Source of the DNA: Paenibacillus nuruki
GTDB taxonomy: Bacteria > Bacillota > Bacilli > Paenibacillales > Paenibacillaceae
DNA: 64,000 nt
Direction of reading: 5' to 3'
NCBI RefSeq assembly: GCF_001721045.1
Contig: NZ_MDER01000030.1
Coordinates: 62,001-126,000, forward strand
Below are positions 22,632-31,679 of this stretch, piece after piece. The notes beneath the pieces are model-generated. The model saw nothing but the letters and a program-made list of their open reading frames with translations. It was not told the origin of the DNA and made no database searches. Position numbers and translations under genes: made by a program. Numbering within the stretch: the first letter of the stretch is position 1; each line of letters opens with the position of its first letter.

Positions 22632-23186
22632 ATGATGACAACAACTAAAAAAGAATTAAAAAAAGAAACGATTCTCAAAGCGGCTGCTCATGTGGTACGT
22701 GAAGAAGGCGTAGACAAATTAACCTTAGAAGCAGTAGCCAAACAAGCAGGCATCAGCAAAGGCGGACTACTATATCATTTTCCGAACAAAGAGGAATTGA
22801 TTCTAGGCATGGTCGAACGGATGTCCAATCATTTTACCGGAGAATTATATCAACGAGCTGAGCAAGATTCCGATTCCAAAGGGAAATGGACACGTGCTTA
22901 TGTAGAGACTTCATTTTCAGAAGAGCAAGATGTAGATGGTCTATATACCGCACTATCGGTAGCACACTTTACTCATCCCAAAATGCTTAAATTATTGCAA
23001 GAAGATTATCAAGATATTCAGCATAAACTCGAACATGATGAACTTGATCCAGTACGTGCTACGATGGCGCGATTAGTGGTGGATGGATTATGGTTCGCAG
23101 GTATGTTTGGTCTGGCGCCACCTGATGATAAGTTACAACAGCAGATTATGGAAGAACTTAGAAATTATATAAAGGAGCAATCATAA
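22632..23186 (+). CDS. TetR/AcrR-family repressor of the adjacent SMR pump
   Basis: This 184-residue regulator has the TetR helix-turn-helix at residues 9-55: ETILKAAAHVVREEGVDKLTLEAVAKQAGISKGGLLYHFPNKEEL. The C-terminal ligand domain contains a TetR_C pattern (LVVDGLWFAGMFGL). Its stop overlaps the SMR start as TAATG, so both are made from one message. Repression is presumably relieved by cationic drugs, as in QacR/SMR units; this is an inference. Confidence 0.92.
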   Translation: MMTTTKKELKKETILKAAAHVVREEGVDKLTLEAVAKQAGISKGGLLYHFPNKEELILGMVERMSNHFTGELYQRAEQDSDSKGKWTRAYVETSFSEEQDVDGLYTALSVAHFTHPKMLKLLQEDYQDIQHKLEHDELDPVRATMARLVVDGLWFAGMFGLAPPDDKLQQQIMEELRNYIKEQS

Positions 23187-23557
23187 TGGCATATCTCTTT
23201 TTGGCAATTTCAATTATAGGCGAATTGATTGGAACGTCGATGCTCAAAGCCTCTGAAGGATTTACCAAGTTATATCCGACATTGCTGACCATTGTTGCTT
23301 TTGTGATCTCATTTTACTTTGTTTCGTTAACGCTCAAAACGTTACCACTTAATATGACGTATGCGATCTGGTCAGGTGTCGGAGCTGTAGCGACAGCATT
23401 GATCTCTGTACTCATCTGGAAAGAAAAGATCAACACAGGAAGTATGGTAGGCATAGCACTTATCGTTGTTGGAGTCGTGGTATTGAATTTATTCGGTGCA
23501 GGACATGGTGAAGCAAAAGGATCGACAGAAACAACAAGTTCAATTGCTCAGAAGTAA
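23186..23557 (+). CDS. Small multidrug resistance (SMR) efflux protein
   Basis: The 123-residue protein has four transmembrane helices and acts as a dimeric proton/drug antiporter. The essential membrane glutamate is E13 in SIIGELIGTSMLKASEGF. YAIWSGVGAVATALI (loop/TM3) and the TM4 pattern GIALIVVGVVVLNL are family marks. A hydrophilic C-terminal tail of about 17 residues is longer than in EmrE. It is coupled to the TetR gene. Confidence 0.93.
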   Translation: MAYLFLAISIIGELIGTSMLKASEGFTKLYPTLLTIVAFVISFYFVSLTLKTLPLNMTYAIWSGVGAVATALISVLIWKEKINTGSMVGIALIVVGVVVLNLFGAGHGEAKGSTETTSSIAQK

Positions 23558-23593
23558 AGTTCGATGAAATCATATGACTCTTATATCTATCCC

Positions 23594-23621
23594 AAGCCAG
23601 CCTTGATCAAGGTTGGCTTTT
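23594..23621 (+). terminator. SMR unit terminator
   Basis: AAGCCAGCCTTGATC/GATCAAGGTTGGCTT forms a nearly perfect stem with a T tail. Confidence 0.85.
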
Positions 23622-23788
23622 TAGCTATTTCTTTTTTACAAAAGATTCTTAAAGAGTGAAGTCTCTTAGATATTTAAAAGGTGGGTATCATAGAACAAAC
23701 AACAAATCACTTCCTAACTATTAGGAAACACTATAGGCTTGGTGTAAATAAAGCGCTTGCATTAGTATAAATGCGAGGAGGAAAACAA

Positions 23789-25654
23789 ATGCGGAAACGT
23801 TACATTAAGCTATTGGAGCATTTAAAACAATCGGAGCATGACTTTGTGAGTGGGAGCGAATTAGCTAATCTATTTGATGTAACGACGAGAACGATACGCA
23901 ATGACATCAAAGAAATCAACGAGAATTATTTAGATAAAGCGATTATCACAGGTAACACTCGCAAAGGATACAAGCTTGTCGGAGACTTGTCGAATCTCCA
24001 TCAGAATGAAGATGATTATGAAGAGCGAGCTTTCCATATTATTAAAGCGTTACTGTCTCAGACAGACTTTATCACTTATGAAGATTTAGCCAAAAATCTT
24101 TATTTTTCTACACAAACGATTCGCAAAGATGTACAGAAATTGTTGCAGACCATTCAAGCAGAAAAGCAGAATATTGAGATCGAAGCGATTATTTTTCAAG
24201 GCATTCGGCTTAAAGGAAGCGAAGTCGAAAAGCGGATTTTGCTCAAAAAGCTGGTGACTGCGGATTGTCTCAAACGCATGTCGTTGGATGAAGCGCTACA
24301 GTATTATTTTGGCGATTGGTTTAATGAATCAGCGATTACTTTTATCTATACATGTATCGAGGAAGAAGTCGCACGATATCATTTGCTACTGAGTTCACAG
24401 GAATTATTTTCGATCTGTGTCAATGTACTGATTAGCCTCAAGCGGGTTGAACTCGGACAGCCTATCGCAGCACAAGATATGCGACTCGATCATACAAGCT
24501 TTGAAGAATTACGTATCGCGCGGTCTATTTTGAACCGTTTGACCATGGAGTTAAAGACTCCATTTGATGAATACGAGTATCAGTATCTAGGTTATCTGCT
24601 GATTGCACTACAGATTTTACCGAAAAAAAATGAAGGTATCGAACATGAGCAATCCAATGAGATCGAAGCCAAAATCAAAGCCGTAATCCAGAACGTTGGA
24701 GAGCAATATGGATTTGTCAGTTACAAAAATGAAGAACTGTTTGATCGACTACTTGCTCATATTACCAAGTCTTTATATCCGTTAAAATATTACTTTCCTG
24801 TCGAAAATCCTTTTATTGCTCAAATAAAATCAGAATACACCAATGCTTATAATATTGCGGTTGTGTTAGCGAAAGAATTGCAATTTTGCTTAAATATCAA
24901 AATCCCGGAAAATGAAATCGGTTATTTAACGCTTCATGTGATGGGGATTATCGAGAACTCTCAAGAAACCCGCAAACGAATAGCGATTATTTATGGCAAA
25001 AACCCGTTAGTGGGCAAGCTATTAGAACGCAAAATCAATCTGTATTTTCCGAATATCAAAATCGACAGTCTGCTCGCTAATCATGAAATTCATCTTCTGC
25101 CTGAAGGAATCGAGACCATTATTACGACAAGCGAGATCGCCGAACAACATCAATTACAGGCTCAAAATATAATTGTCGTGAGTGAAATGATTACCAGTGA
25201 AGATATGAAAAATATTTCGATCCAGTTAAATCGTGGATTATTGAAGTATTATCTATCGCCAAACGACCTCTTTTTTTTAGATGAAGATCAACCTACTGAT
25301 TTATTGAAAACCCTTACAGAATTAGGAGACATTCAACATCTATATACCAGTATTCTGGAACGGGAAAAAATGTCGAGTACCAATATAGGAAATCTAGTCG
25401 CGATGCCCCATCCCTTTGATTGTGGAGATAACAAAAAATTACGTGTACTGGTCGCTATCAATAAGCAAAAAATACTGTGGGGCGATCAGATGGCGCAGAT
25501 CATCTTTCTATTTATCCCACCCAAAAATCAAAAGGTGAACAACACCAAATTTTTTGAAGAAATTTATGATGTATTCAAGCAGACCAATATGACAGAAAAG
25601 CTACTCAAAATCACCAATTATGATGAATTTTTGGAAGTCTGGTCTTCCAAATAA
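23789..25654 (+). CDS. BglG/MtlR-type PTS-controlled transcriptional activator
   Basis: The ATG at 23789 follows GAGGAGG; an in-frame ATG 18 bases earlier overlaps that site and is unlikely. The 621-residue regulator has two N-terminal HTH segments (VTTRTIRNDIKEI; FSTQTIRKDVQKL), two PTS regulation domains (about 175-400) with conserved histidines, a GatB-like EIIB region (IAIIYGKNPLVGKLLERK) and a C-terminal EIIA domain with H541 in AMPHPFDCG. PTS phosphorylation would tune its activity. It should activate the aldolase-PTS genes that follow after 18 bases. A half cre-like sequence (AAGCGCTTGCA) lies at about 23751-23761. Confidence 0.9.
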   Translation: MRKRYIKLLEHLKQSEHDFVSGSELANLFDVTTRTIRNDIKEINENYLDKAIITGNTRKGYKLVGDLSNLHQNEDDYEERAFHIIKALLSQTDFITYEDLAKNLYFSTQTIRKDVQKLLQTIQAEKQNIEIEAIIFQGIRLKGSEVEKRILLKKLVTADCLKRMSLDEALQYYFGDWFNESAITFIYTCIEEEVARYHLLLSSQELFSICVNVLISLKRVELGQPIAAQDMRLDHTSFEELRIARSILNRLTMELKTPFDEYEYQYLGYLLIALQILPKKNEGIEHEQSNEIEAKIKAVIQNVGEQYGFVSYKNEELFDRLLAHITKSLYPLKYYFPVENPFIAQIKSEYTNAYNIAVVLAKELQFCLNIKIPENEIGYLTLHVMGIIENSQETRKRIAIIYGKNPLVGKLLERKINLYFPNIKIDSLLANHEIHLLPEGIETIITTSEIAEQHQLQAQNIIVVSEMITSEDMKNISIQLNRGLLKYYLSPNDLFFLDEDQPTDLLKTLTELGDIQHLYTSILEREKMSSTNIGNLVAMPHPFDCGDNKKLRVLVAINKQKILWGDQMAQIIFLFIPPKNQKVNNTKFFEEIYDVFKQTNMTEKLLKITNYDEFLEVWSSK

Positions 25655-25672
25655 CCCTTAGGAGGCATTCAA

Positions 25673-26551
25673 ATGTTAATAAATATGAGAGATTTACTTA
25701 AAGTGGCGTATGAGAATAAATTTGCAGTCGGTTCTTTTAATGTAGCAAATAGTGAGTTCGTCAAAGTGGTCATCAATGCCGCAGAAGCACAAAATTCACC
25801 TGCGATTATGCAGATCCATCCGAACGAAATTGATCTAGTCACAGATAGTTTTGTCGCTTATGTCCGTGAAGCTGCATCCAAATCGAAAGTACCGTTTGTG
25901 ATTCATCTGGATCATGGAGCAAGCATCAAAGATATTACACGCTCGATTCGTAACGGTTATACATCAGTCATGATGGATGCTTCGCATTTGCCCTTTGAAG
26001 AAAATATTGCGGCTACTCGAGAAGCTGTAGAATTAGCACATCTGGTGGATGTATCGGTTGAAGGTGAGCTGGGTACGATCGGTAGTAATGAAGGTAGCTC
26101 TGAAGGTGGAGCAGATGAGATTCTGTATACCAATCCTGATGAAGCGGCGATTTTTGTAGAACAGACAGGTATTGATACACTGGCTGTTGCAGTAGGGACT
26201 TCACACGGTATCTATCCGCAAACGAAAGACCATTCGATCAAAATTGATCGACTCCAACAGATTCATGAAAAAGTGAAAATTCCATTAGTCTTACATGGTG
26301 GTTCAGATAATCCAGATGAAGAAATCAGAGAAGCGGTGAAGCACGGTATCGCTAAGATTAATTTATCTACAGATATGAAGAGAGCCTTTTACAATCAATT
26401 AAGAAAAACACTCGATGCGAATCCTAATGCCTATGAACCTGATTTCTTAATGCCTGAAGCGACTCAAGCGGCAACAGAATTAGTGAAGAAAAAAATGGAT
26501 CTTTTCGGATCAACAGGTAAAGCATCCCTTTACAAATTGGGAGAGCTATAA
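25673..26551 (+). CDS. Class II ketose-bisphosphate aldolase (fructose/tagatose-bisphosphate type)
   Basis: The 292-residue zinc aldolase splits a ketohexose bisphosphate into DHAP and glyceraldehyde 3-phosphate. VIHLDHGASI carries the catalytic aspartate and first zinc histidine; VEGELGTIG, GTSHGIYP and VLHGGSDNP provide the other zinc and phosphate ligands. Its place between a PTS activator and a fructose-type permease suggests it handles the sugar phosphate made by that permease. AGGAGG precedes the ATG. A specific sugar cannot be assigned. Confidence 0.92.
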   Translation: MLINMRDLLKVAYENKFAVGSFNVANSEFVKVVINAAEAQNSPAIMQIHPNEIDLVTDSFVAYVREAASKSKVPFVIHLDHGASIKDITRSIRNGYTSVMMDASHLPFEENIAATREAVELAHLVDVSVEGELGTIGSNEGSSEGGADEILYTNPDEAAIFVEQTGIDTLAVAVGTSHGIYPQTKDHSIKIDRLQQIHEKVKIPLVLHGGSDNPDEEIREAVKHGIAKINLSTDMKRAFYNQLRKTLDANPNAYEPDFLMPEATQAATELVKKKMDLFGSTGKASLYKLGEL

Positions 26552-26566
26552 GAGGAGTGATCAATC

Positions 26567-28495
26567 ATGAAGATTTCTAGTGTGTTACAACCGGAAAATA
26601 TCATATTGGATGTCACCGCTACTACCAAAGCAGAATTGATAGATGAATTAGCGCAAAAGTTAAATAATAACGGCTATTTGAGCGATATCGAGCAATTTAA
26701 AAAAGATATCTGGGCGCGTGAAGAACAGGTACCGACTGAAGTGGGCTTCGGGATTGCTATTCCACATGCCAAGTCCGCAGGAGTCAAAGCGCCCGCAATT
26801 ATTATGGGTCGATCACTAAGCGGTATTAATTACAGCACAGAATCATGCAATCTGTTTTTTATGATTGCGGTCGATCAACATTCGTCTTCTGAACATTTGC
26901 AGACGTTATCCAAAATCTCCACTTTTCTGATGGATGAATTGTTCAGAGCGAAGCTTATTCTGGCACGTGATCGTGAAGAGATTGTGCGACTATTTGAACA
27001 AGCCGAACAACAAGATACAGCCGCTCTGCATAGTGATAAAAAACATGCAGGCAAAAAAATCGTCGGCGTTACTGGTTGTCCTACAGGAATTGCTCATACC
27101 TTTATGGCGGCAGAATCATTAAAAAATGCCGCTCAAGAATTGGGAGTACAGATCAAAGTACAGACAAACGGATCAACAGGTGTCGAAAATGAATTAACAG
27201 CGGAAGATATTGAGCAAGCAGATGGAATCGTAGTTGCCGCCGATGTCAAAGTCGATATGAGCGTTTTCGGTAACCGTAAAGTGGTTCAAACGTCGGTCAA
27301 AAACGGTATTCATCATGCTAAAGATTTGATTGAAGAAGCGATAGCAGGTAAAGGTGTCGCTCAAAATGGTGGTCAATCCAACCTCAAAGAAGCGAAAGAA
27401 AAAACACGTCTCAAACAGCCTAAAATCTACAGCCATATTATGAATGGTGTCTCCTTTATGATTCCATTCGTCGTCGCTGGCGGAATATTGATTGCGCTCT
27501 CATTTATGTTCGGTATTCATGCCGCTGATCCAACAAGCCCTGATTATAATCCGTTTGCTGCTTTTTTGAGTACAGCAGGTGGTAGTGCAGCCTTTGCTCT
27601 AATGGTTCCTGTATTAGCAGGGTATATTGCCTATAGTATTGCAGATCGTCCAGGTCTAGCACCGGGGATGATTGGCGGAATGCTTGCCACACTCGGTGGT
27701 TCAGGCTTCCTCGGCGGGATGTTAGCAGGATTTATCGCAGGGTATAGTATTCTAGCGATCAAACGATTAGTAAGAGGGATTCCTGATTCCTTACAAAGTC
27801 TGTCGCCTGTGTTGATTTTACCTTTAGTCGGTTCATTTGTAACAGCGATTATTATGTACTTTGTCGTGAATACGCCGATGGCTTGGATTAACGTATCGTT
27901 ACAGGGATGGCTCAATAGCTTAACAGGGACGAATGCGATATTGTTAGGTGCTTTACTTGCAGGTATGATGGCATCAGATATGGGTGGGCCGATTAACAAA
28001 ACCGCATCTGCTTTTGGACTCGCTATGTTTGCCAATCAGATTTTTGAACCGTCAGCTGCTCTGATGGTTGGAGGTATGGTTCCACCACTAGGGATCGCCT
28101 TAGCAACAACATTGTTCAAAAATAAATTTACCATCGAAGAACGCAATGCTGGCAAAGCCGCTTATATTATGGGAGCTTCTTTTATTACCGAAGCCGCTAT
28201 TCCTTTTGCCGCTAATGATCCATTACGGATTATTCCTGCTAACATTGTTGGGGCAGCGATCGGTGGCGGAATGTGTATGGCACTGGGTATTTCACTACAA
28301 GCTCCGCATGGAGGAATCTTCGTGATTCCGATAGCAGCCAGTAATCCATTGCTCTATATCCTCTGTATTGCTGTTGGTTCTGTCGTTACCGCTTGTATCA
28401 TTGGCTTATTGAAAAAGCCAGTCTATCAATCGAAAAACAATGACCAAACAGAAGTAGAGAAAAGTGAATTAGCACCAACTATGAAATCAGCATAA
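26567..28495 (+). CDS. Fructose-family PTS permease EIIABC
   Basis: The 642-residue fused permease has EIIA (residues 1-150) with phospho-histidine H67 in GIAIPHAKS, EIIB (about 160-260) with phospho-cysteine C171 in VTGCPTGIAHTFMAAE, and EIIC (about 285-620) with eight to ten membrane segments including MIPFVVAGGILIAL and FGLAMFANQIFEP. It imports and phosphorylates a hexose. AGAGGAG precedes the ATG, 16 bases after the aldolase stop; the three genes form one operon. No separate 1-phosphofructokinase is present, so the sugar may not be plain fructose. Confidence 0.93.
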   Translation: MKISSVLQPENIILDVTATTKAELIDELAQKLNNNGYLSDIEQFKKDIWAREEQVPTEVGFGIAIPHAKSAGVKAPAIIMGRSLSGINYSTESCNLFFMIAVDQHSSSEHLQTLSKISTFLMDELFRAKLILARDREEIVRLFEQAEQQDTAALHSDKKHAGKKIVGVTGCPTGIAHTFMAAESLKNAAQELGVQIKVQTNGSTGVENELTAEDIEQADGIVVAADVKVDMSVFGNRKVVQTSVKNGIHHAKDLIEEAIAGKGVAQNGGQSNLKEAKEKTRLKQPKIYSHIMNGVSFMIPFVVAGGILIALSFMFGIHAADPTSPDYNPFAAFLSTAGGSAAFALMVPVLAGYIAYSIADRPGLAPGMIGGMLATLGGSGFLGGMLAGFIAGYSILAIKRLVRGIPDSLQSLSPVLILPLVGSFVTAIIMYFVVNTPMAWINVSLQGWLNSLTGTNAILLGALLAGMMASDMGGPINKTASAFGLAMFANQIFEPSAALMVGGMVPPLGIALATTLFKNKFTIEERNAGKAAYIMGASFITEAAIPFAANDPLRIIPANIVGAAIGGGMCMALGISLQAPHGGIFVIPIAASNPLLYILCIAVGSVVTACIIGLLKKPVYQSKNNDQTEVEKSELAPTMKSA

Positions 28496-28519
28496 GAATA
28501 ACCAATATATTTACATTTT

Positions 28520-28566
28520 AAAAAGAGTAGAATCCTTCAGAATGTTGAAAGGATTTTACTCTTTTT
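28520..28566 (+). terminator. PTS operon terminator
   Basis: AAAAAGAGTA...AATCCTT pairs with AAGGATT...TACTCTTTTT. Confidence 0.88.
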
Positions 28567-28629
28567 GGCGTGCAAATAATCTTTATTTTGTAAAAATACA
28601 TTACATACCTACATAAATCTTGAAAACCA

Positions 28630-28688
28630 TTGACAACGTTTAAAAAATTACATAAGATAATCTTGTTCATTACTCTGCACAGAGTAAT
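28630..28688 (+). promoter_or_regulatory. padR promoter and 20-bp operator
   Basis: TTGACA (28630-28635), a 17-base spacer and TAAGAT (28653-28658) are followed by the perfect dyad ATTACTCTGCACAGAGTAAT at 28669-28688, covering the start of transcription. A further half site (AGTAAT) lies at 28697-28702. This is a likely autoregulatory PadR operator. Confidence 0.82.
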
Positions 28689-28787
28689 CTACGCAAAGTA
28701 ATTTTTGATAAGCAAAGCATCGATAGAATCAAACCTATAGATAAATACACTGTTATAAATGAATAGGAACAAAGGAGATGCTTTTAA

Positions 28788-29330
28788 TTGTCTATACAGA
28801 TTTTTATTTTGGGAAAGCTTCATGATCAGGATTATCACCCGTATGATATCAAAAAAATTATTAATAACGGCACAGAAGGTCTAGTACGGGTCACCGATGG
28901 TAATTTGTACTACAATTTCGAAGCATTGCAAAAGAAAGACTATATTCAAAAAGTGAATACGATTCAAAATGATAATCGTCCTGAAAAAACAAATTATACG
29001 ATTACTGAAAAAGGGAAAGAACATTTAAAAGAAATGATTTATAAAAGCTTTAAAAATCCTGAAGATGTTCGTTCTTTGTTTGCTTCGCTGTTGTTTATTC
29101 AGCTTGTAGATGTGAACAAACTGATCTATTCGACATTGGAAACCATCGAAAATTTGGAGAAGCGAATAGACTATTTACAAACAAATTCATATCATCCTTT
29201 GCCTGACTATGTCGATCCTGATCAACACGAAATGGTTGATTTTATGGGTGCATATACATTGGATAAAAAGAAAGTCGAATTAAAAGCATTTAAACAATTA
29301 CTATCGTTACTTGAAAAACATCGTTCTTGA
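28788..29330 (+). CDS. PadR-family transcriptional regulator
   Basis: The 180-residue protein starts at TTG with AAAGGAG 11 bases before it; an ATG at 28778 is out of frame. The N-terminal winged helix is ILGKLHDQDYHPYDIKKIINNG...GNLYYNFEALQKKDYIQKV with the wing YTITEKGKEHL. The C-terminal half is a coiled-coil dimerisation region (ETIENLEKRIDYLQTN). It precedes a three-gene efflux operon and probably represses it until an inducer binds. Confidence 0.9.
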   Translation: MSIQIFILGKLHDQDYHPYDIKKIINNGTEGLVRVTDGNLYYNFEALQKKDYIQKVNTIQNDNRPEKTNYTITEKGKEHLKEMIYKSFKNPEDVRSLFASLLFIQLVDVNKLIYSTLETIENLEKRIDYLQTNSYHPLPDYVDPDQHEMVDFMGAYTLDKKKVELKAFKQLLSLLEKHRS

Positions 29331-29421
29331 TGTATTACATGCTCTAAAGCAGAGGTGAGTACAGATCGCGATGATGGTTTGAATAGGGATTCCCAACTTT
29401 TAGACTGCTGAGGTGGAGTAA

Positions 29422-30075
29422 GTGAAGAAGAAGATTATTTTAATTATTTTACTGGTACTACTGGTCGTAAGTGGTAGTGCACTGGGCTATTACTATTGGT
29501 ATCAAGGAAGTCATTTCGTCAAAACAGATGATGCTCGAATCAGTGCAGATCAGTATAAAGTGATGCCTCAGCTGACTGCTCGATTAGATCATATTGATGT
29601 CGAAGAAGGCGATATTCTCAAAAAGAATGAACCGATCGCTGAACAAGATGTATCTGGTCTAGAAGCAAGTGATATTAGTAAATCAGTGGTACGTGCCCCT
29701 ATTGATGGTACGGTGCTCAAAGTACAATCCAAAGAACGAGAAATGGGATCACCGAGTACAGCGATCGCTATTATGGCAGATATGAAAAATCTATATGTAT
29801 CCACCAATATTGAAGAAACAGATATTAGCCGGATTAAGTTAGGTGCACGGGTTGATATTACGCTTGATGCGATTGAAGGAGCCACGATACAAGGCAAAAT
29901 TCGCAAAATTGGACAAGCTTCCAATGCTGTATTTTCTGCGATTCCTGCTACCAATACCAGTGGTAACTTTAACAAAGTGACCCAACGAATCCCTGTTGAA
30001 ATAGCATTGAATGTACCGGACGGCATGACACTGATTCCCGGAACCAATGTTGAAATTAAAATCTATACACAGTAA
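29422..30075 (+). CDS. Short HlyD/EmrA-type membrane-fusion adaptor
   Basis: The 217-residue protein starts at GTG after GAGGTGGAG. It has one N-terminal membrane helix (IILIILLVLLVVSGSALGYYYW), then a barrel-sandwich hybrid split by almost no hairpin (VKTDDARISADQYKVMPQ; VRAPIDGTVLKVQ) and a beta-barrel (TNIEETDISRIKLGARVDITLDA). It is shorter than EmrA because the long coiled-coil hairpin is missing. It should dock to the MFS pump encoded 14 bases downstream. Confidence 0.88.
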   Translation: MKKKIILIILLVLLVVSGSALGYYYWYQGSHFVKTDDARISADQYKVMPQLTARLDHIDVEEGDILKKNEPIAEQDVSGLEASDISKSVVRAPIDGTVLKVQSKEREMGSPSTAIAIMADMKNLYVSTNIEETDISRIKLGARVDITLDAIEGATIQGKIRKIGQASNAVFSAIPATNTSGNFNKVTQRIPVEIALNVPDGMTLIPGTNVEIKIYTQ

Positions 30076-30089
30076 AAGGGGGAGTCGAT

Positions 30090-31628
30090 GTGGCTTCTAA
30101 TGAAATGGCTGCTGCTCCTTCCTTGGATACCTCTTCCAAAGAACGCTGGCTTGCTTTCTTCGCTATTGTTCTTGGTGCTTTTATCGCTGTATTAAATAAC
30201 AGCCTGATCAATGTAGCGATTCCGCAATTAACGACCGATCTAGGCTCAACCACAACCCGGATTCAATGGGTTATCACTGGCTATACATTAGCGTCAGGTA
30301 TTATCGTGCCAATTACAGGATTTATGGAACGCAAAGTAGGCTATAAAAAGTTCTTAATCGGTGCATTAGCCCTGTTTACGCTAGGAACCGCTTTTTGTAT
30401 TTTCGCATGGAATGATATGTCGTTGATTATTGCTCGTATTATTGCTGGTCTTGGTGGCGGCGTTATTATTCCACTGAGTATGACGATTATTTATAAAATT
30501 ATTCCGCGTGAGCAAGTTGGGATGGCAATCGGGATCTGGGGTATTTCGGCAATGGCGGCTCCAGCGATAGGCCCTACACTAAGCGGATACTTGATCGAAT
30601 GGTTTAACTGGCGTTTCCTCTTTATCGCTTGTGTACCGATTGCATTATTCGCTATTCTCATGGTCATGTTATTGATCAAAGAACCACCCAAAAGTGAACC
30701 GATTAAGTTCGATATTTTGGGATTTATACTGGCAGGCACATGTGCAGGCACATTATTGTATGCTCTATCGAATGGTTCATCAAAAGGATGGACATCTTTT
30801 GAAATAGTCGGATTACTGTTTATCTCGGTCTGGTCATTAATCTTTTTGATCGTGGTCGAATGGGGCAAAGACAATGCTGTTATCGATGTATCTTTATTCA
30901 AAAATTATAAATTTACGATCAGTGTGATTACGTCTAGCTTTGTCATGATGGGAATGTATGGCGGAACATTTTTGGCACCTGTCTTTTTGCAAAGTGTACA
31001 GTCTTACTCGGCAATCGATACAGGCTTAATCTTACTTCCTCAAGCACTGGCGATGGCGATAGTGATGCCATTTGCAGGGAAGCTACTGGATAAGATAGGC
31101 ATTGTTCCAATAGGTCTGGTGGGCTTAACGTTAACCAGTCTGATGACATTCCATATGTACAGCCTATCTCCACAGACTTCCCGGACTTGGTTCGAAATGG
31201 TCACCGTTCTACGTGGTATCGGAATCGGTATGTGTCTCATGCCTTTATCTACAGTAGGGATGAATGCGGTAGCACCGGAAAAAGTAGCCAATGCTTCGGC
31301 GGCATCCAATCTGATTCGGACGATTGCAGGTTCTATTGCGATTGCCATTTTAACGTTTATTATGCAAAGTCGAACCGCTTTACACGGTCAACATATTGCA
31401 GAATCGATCACAGCAGATGGCGCTCAGACCTTGCAATCGACACTCGGTAGCTCATGGGTCTCTTCGTTAACAGGCATGATTTCACTGGATGCGTATTCGC
31501 GAGGGATTGCAGATACTTTTGTGATCTCATCGATTCCGCTATTCTGCTCGATTCCATTAATCTTATTATTTATTGGCAAACGCAAGCCCAAACCAGCGAA
31601 AGAAGAAGTGATTTTGGTCAAAGCTTAA
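30090..31628 (+). CDS. DHA2-family (EmrB/QacA) 14-TM multidrug MFS transporter
   Basis: The 512-residue pump starts at GTG with AAAGGGGGAG before it. It has 14 predicted membrane helices. Family motifs are LNNSLINVAIPQLTTDLG (TM1), WVITGYTLASGIIVPITGF (TM2), the motif-A-like loop GFMERKVGYKKFLIG, and motif C GIWGISAMAAPAIGPTLSGYL in TM5. It would export drugs or lipophilic compounds by proton antiport. It lies between two different adaptor genes in one operon. Confidence 0.93.
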   Translation: MASNEMAAAPSLDTSSKERWLAFFAIVLGAFIAVLNNSLINVAIPQLTTDLGSTTTRIQWVITGYTLASGIIVPITGFMERKVGYKKFLIGALALFTLGTAFCIFAWNDMSLIIARIIAGLGGGVIIPLSMTIIYKIIPREQVGMAIGIWGISAMAAPAIGPTLSGYLIEWFNWRFLFIACVPIALFAILMVMLLIKEPPKSEPIKFDILGFILAGTCAGTLLYALSNGSSKGWTSFEIVGLLFISVWSLIFLIVVEWGKDNAVIDVSLFKNYKFTISVITSSFVMMGMYGGTFLAPVFLQSVQSYSAIDTGLILLPQALAMAIVMPFAGKLLDKIGIVPIGLVGLTLTSLMTFHMYSLSPQTSRTWFEMVTVLRGIGIGMCLMPLSTVGMNAVAPEKVANASAASNLIRTIAGSIAIAILTFIMQSRTALHGQHIAESITADGAQTLQSTLGSSWVSSLTGMISLDAYSRGIADTFVISSIPLFCSIPLILLFIGKRKPKPAKEEVILVKA

Positions 31629-31679
31629 AGCCTCACCGATCCATATAGACAGAACCGTTCTCTAGAAAGGAAAGAAGCG

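Noticed and set aside
29589-30047. 152-codon minus-strand frame
   Set aside because: Antisense to the short efflux adaptor; no binding site and no recognisable protein.
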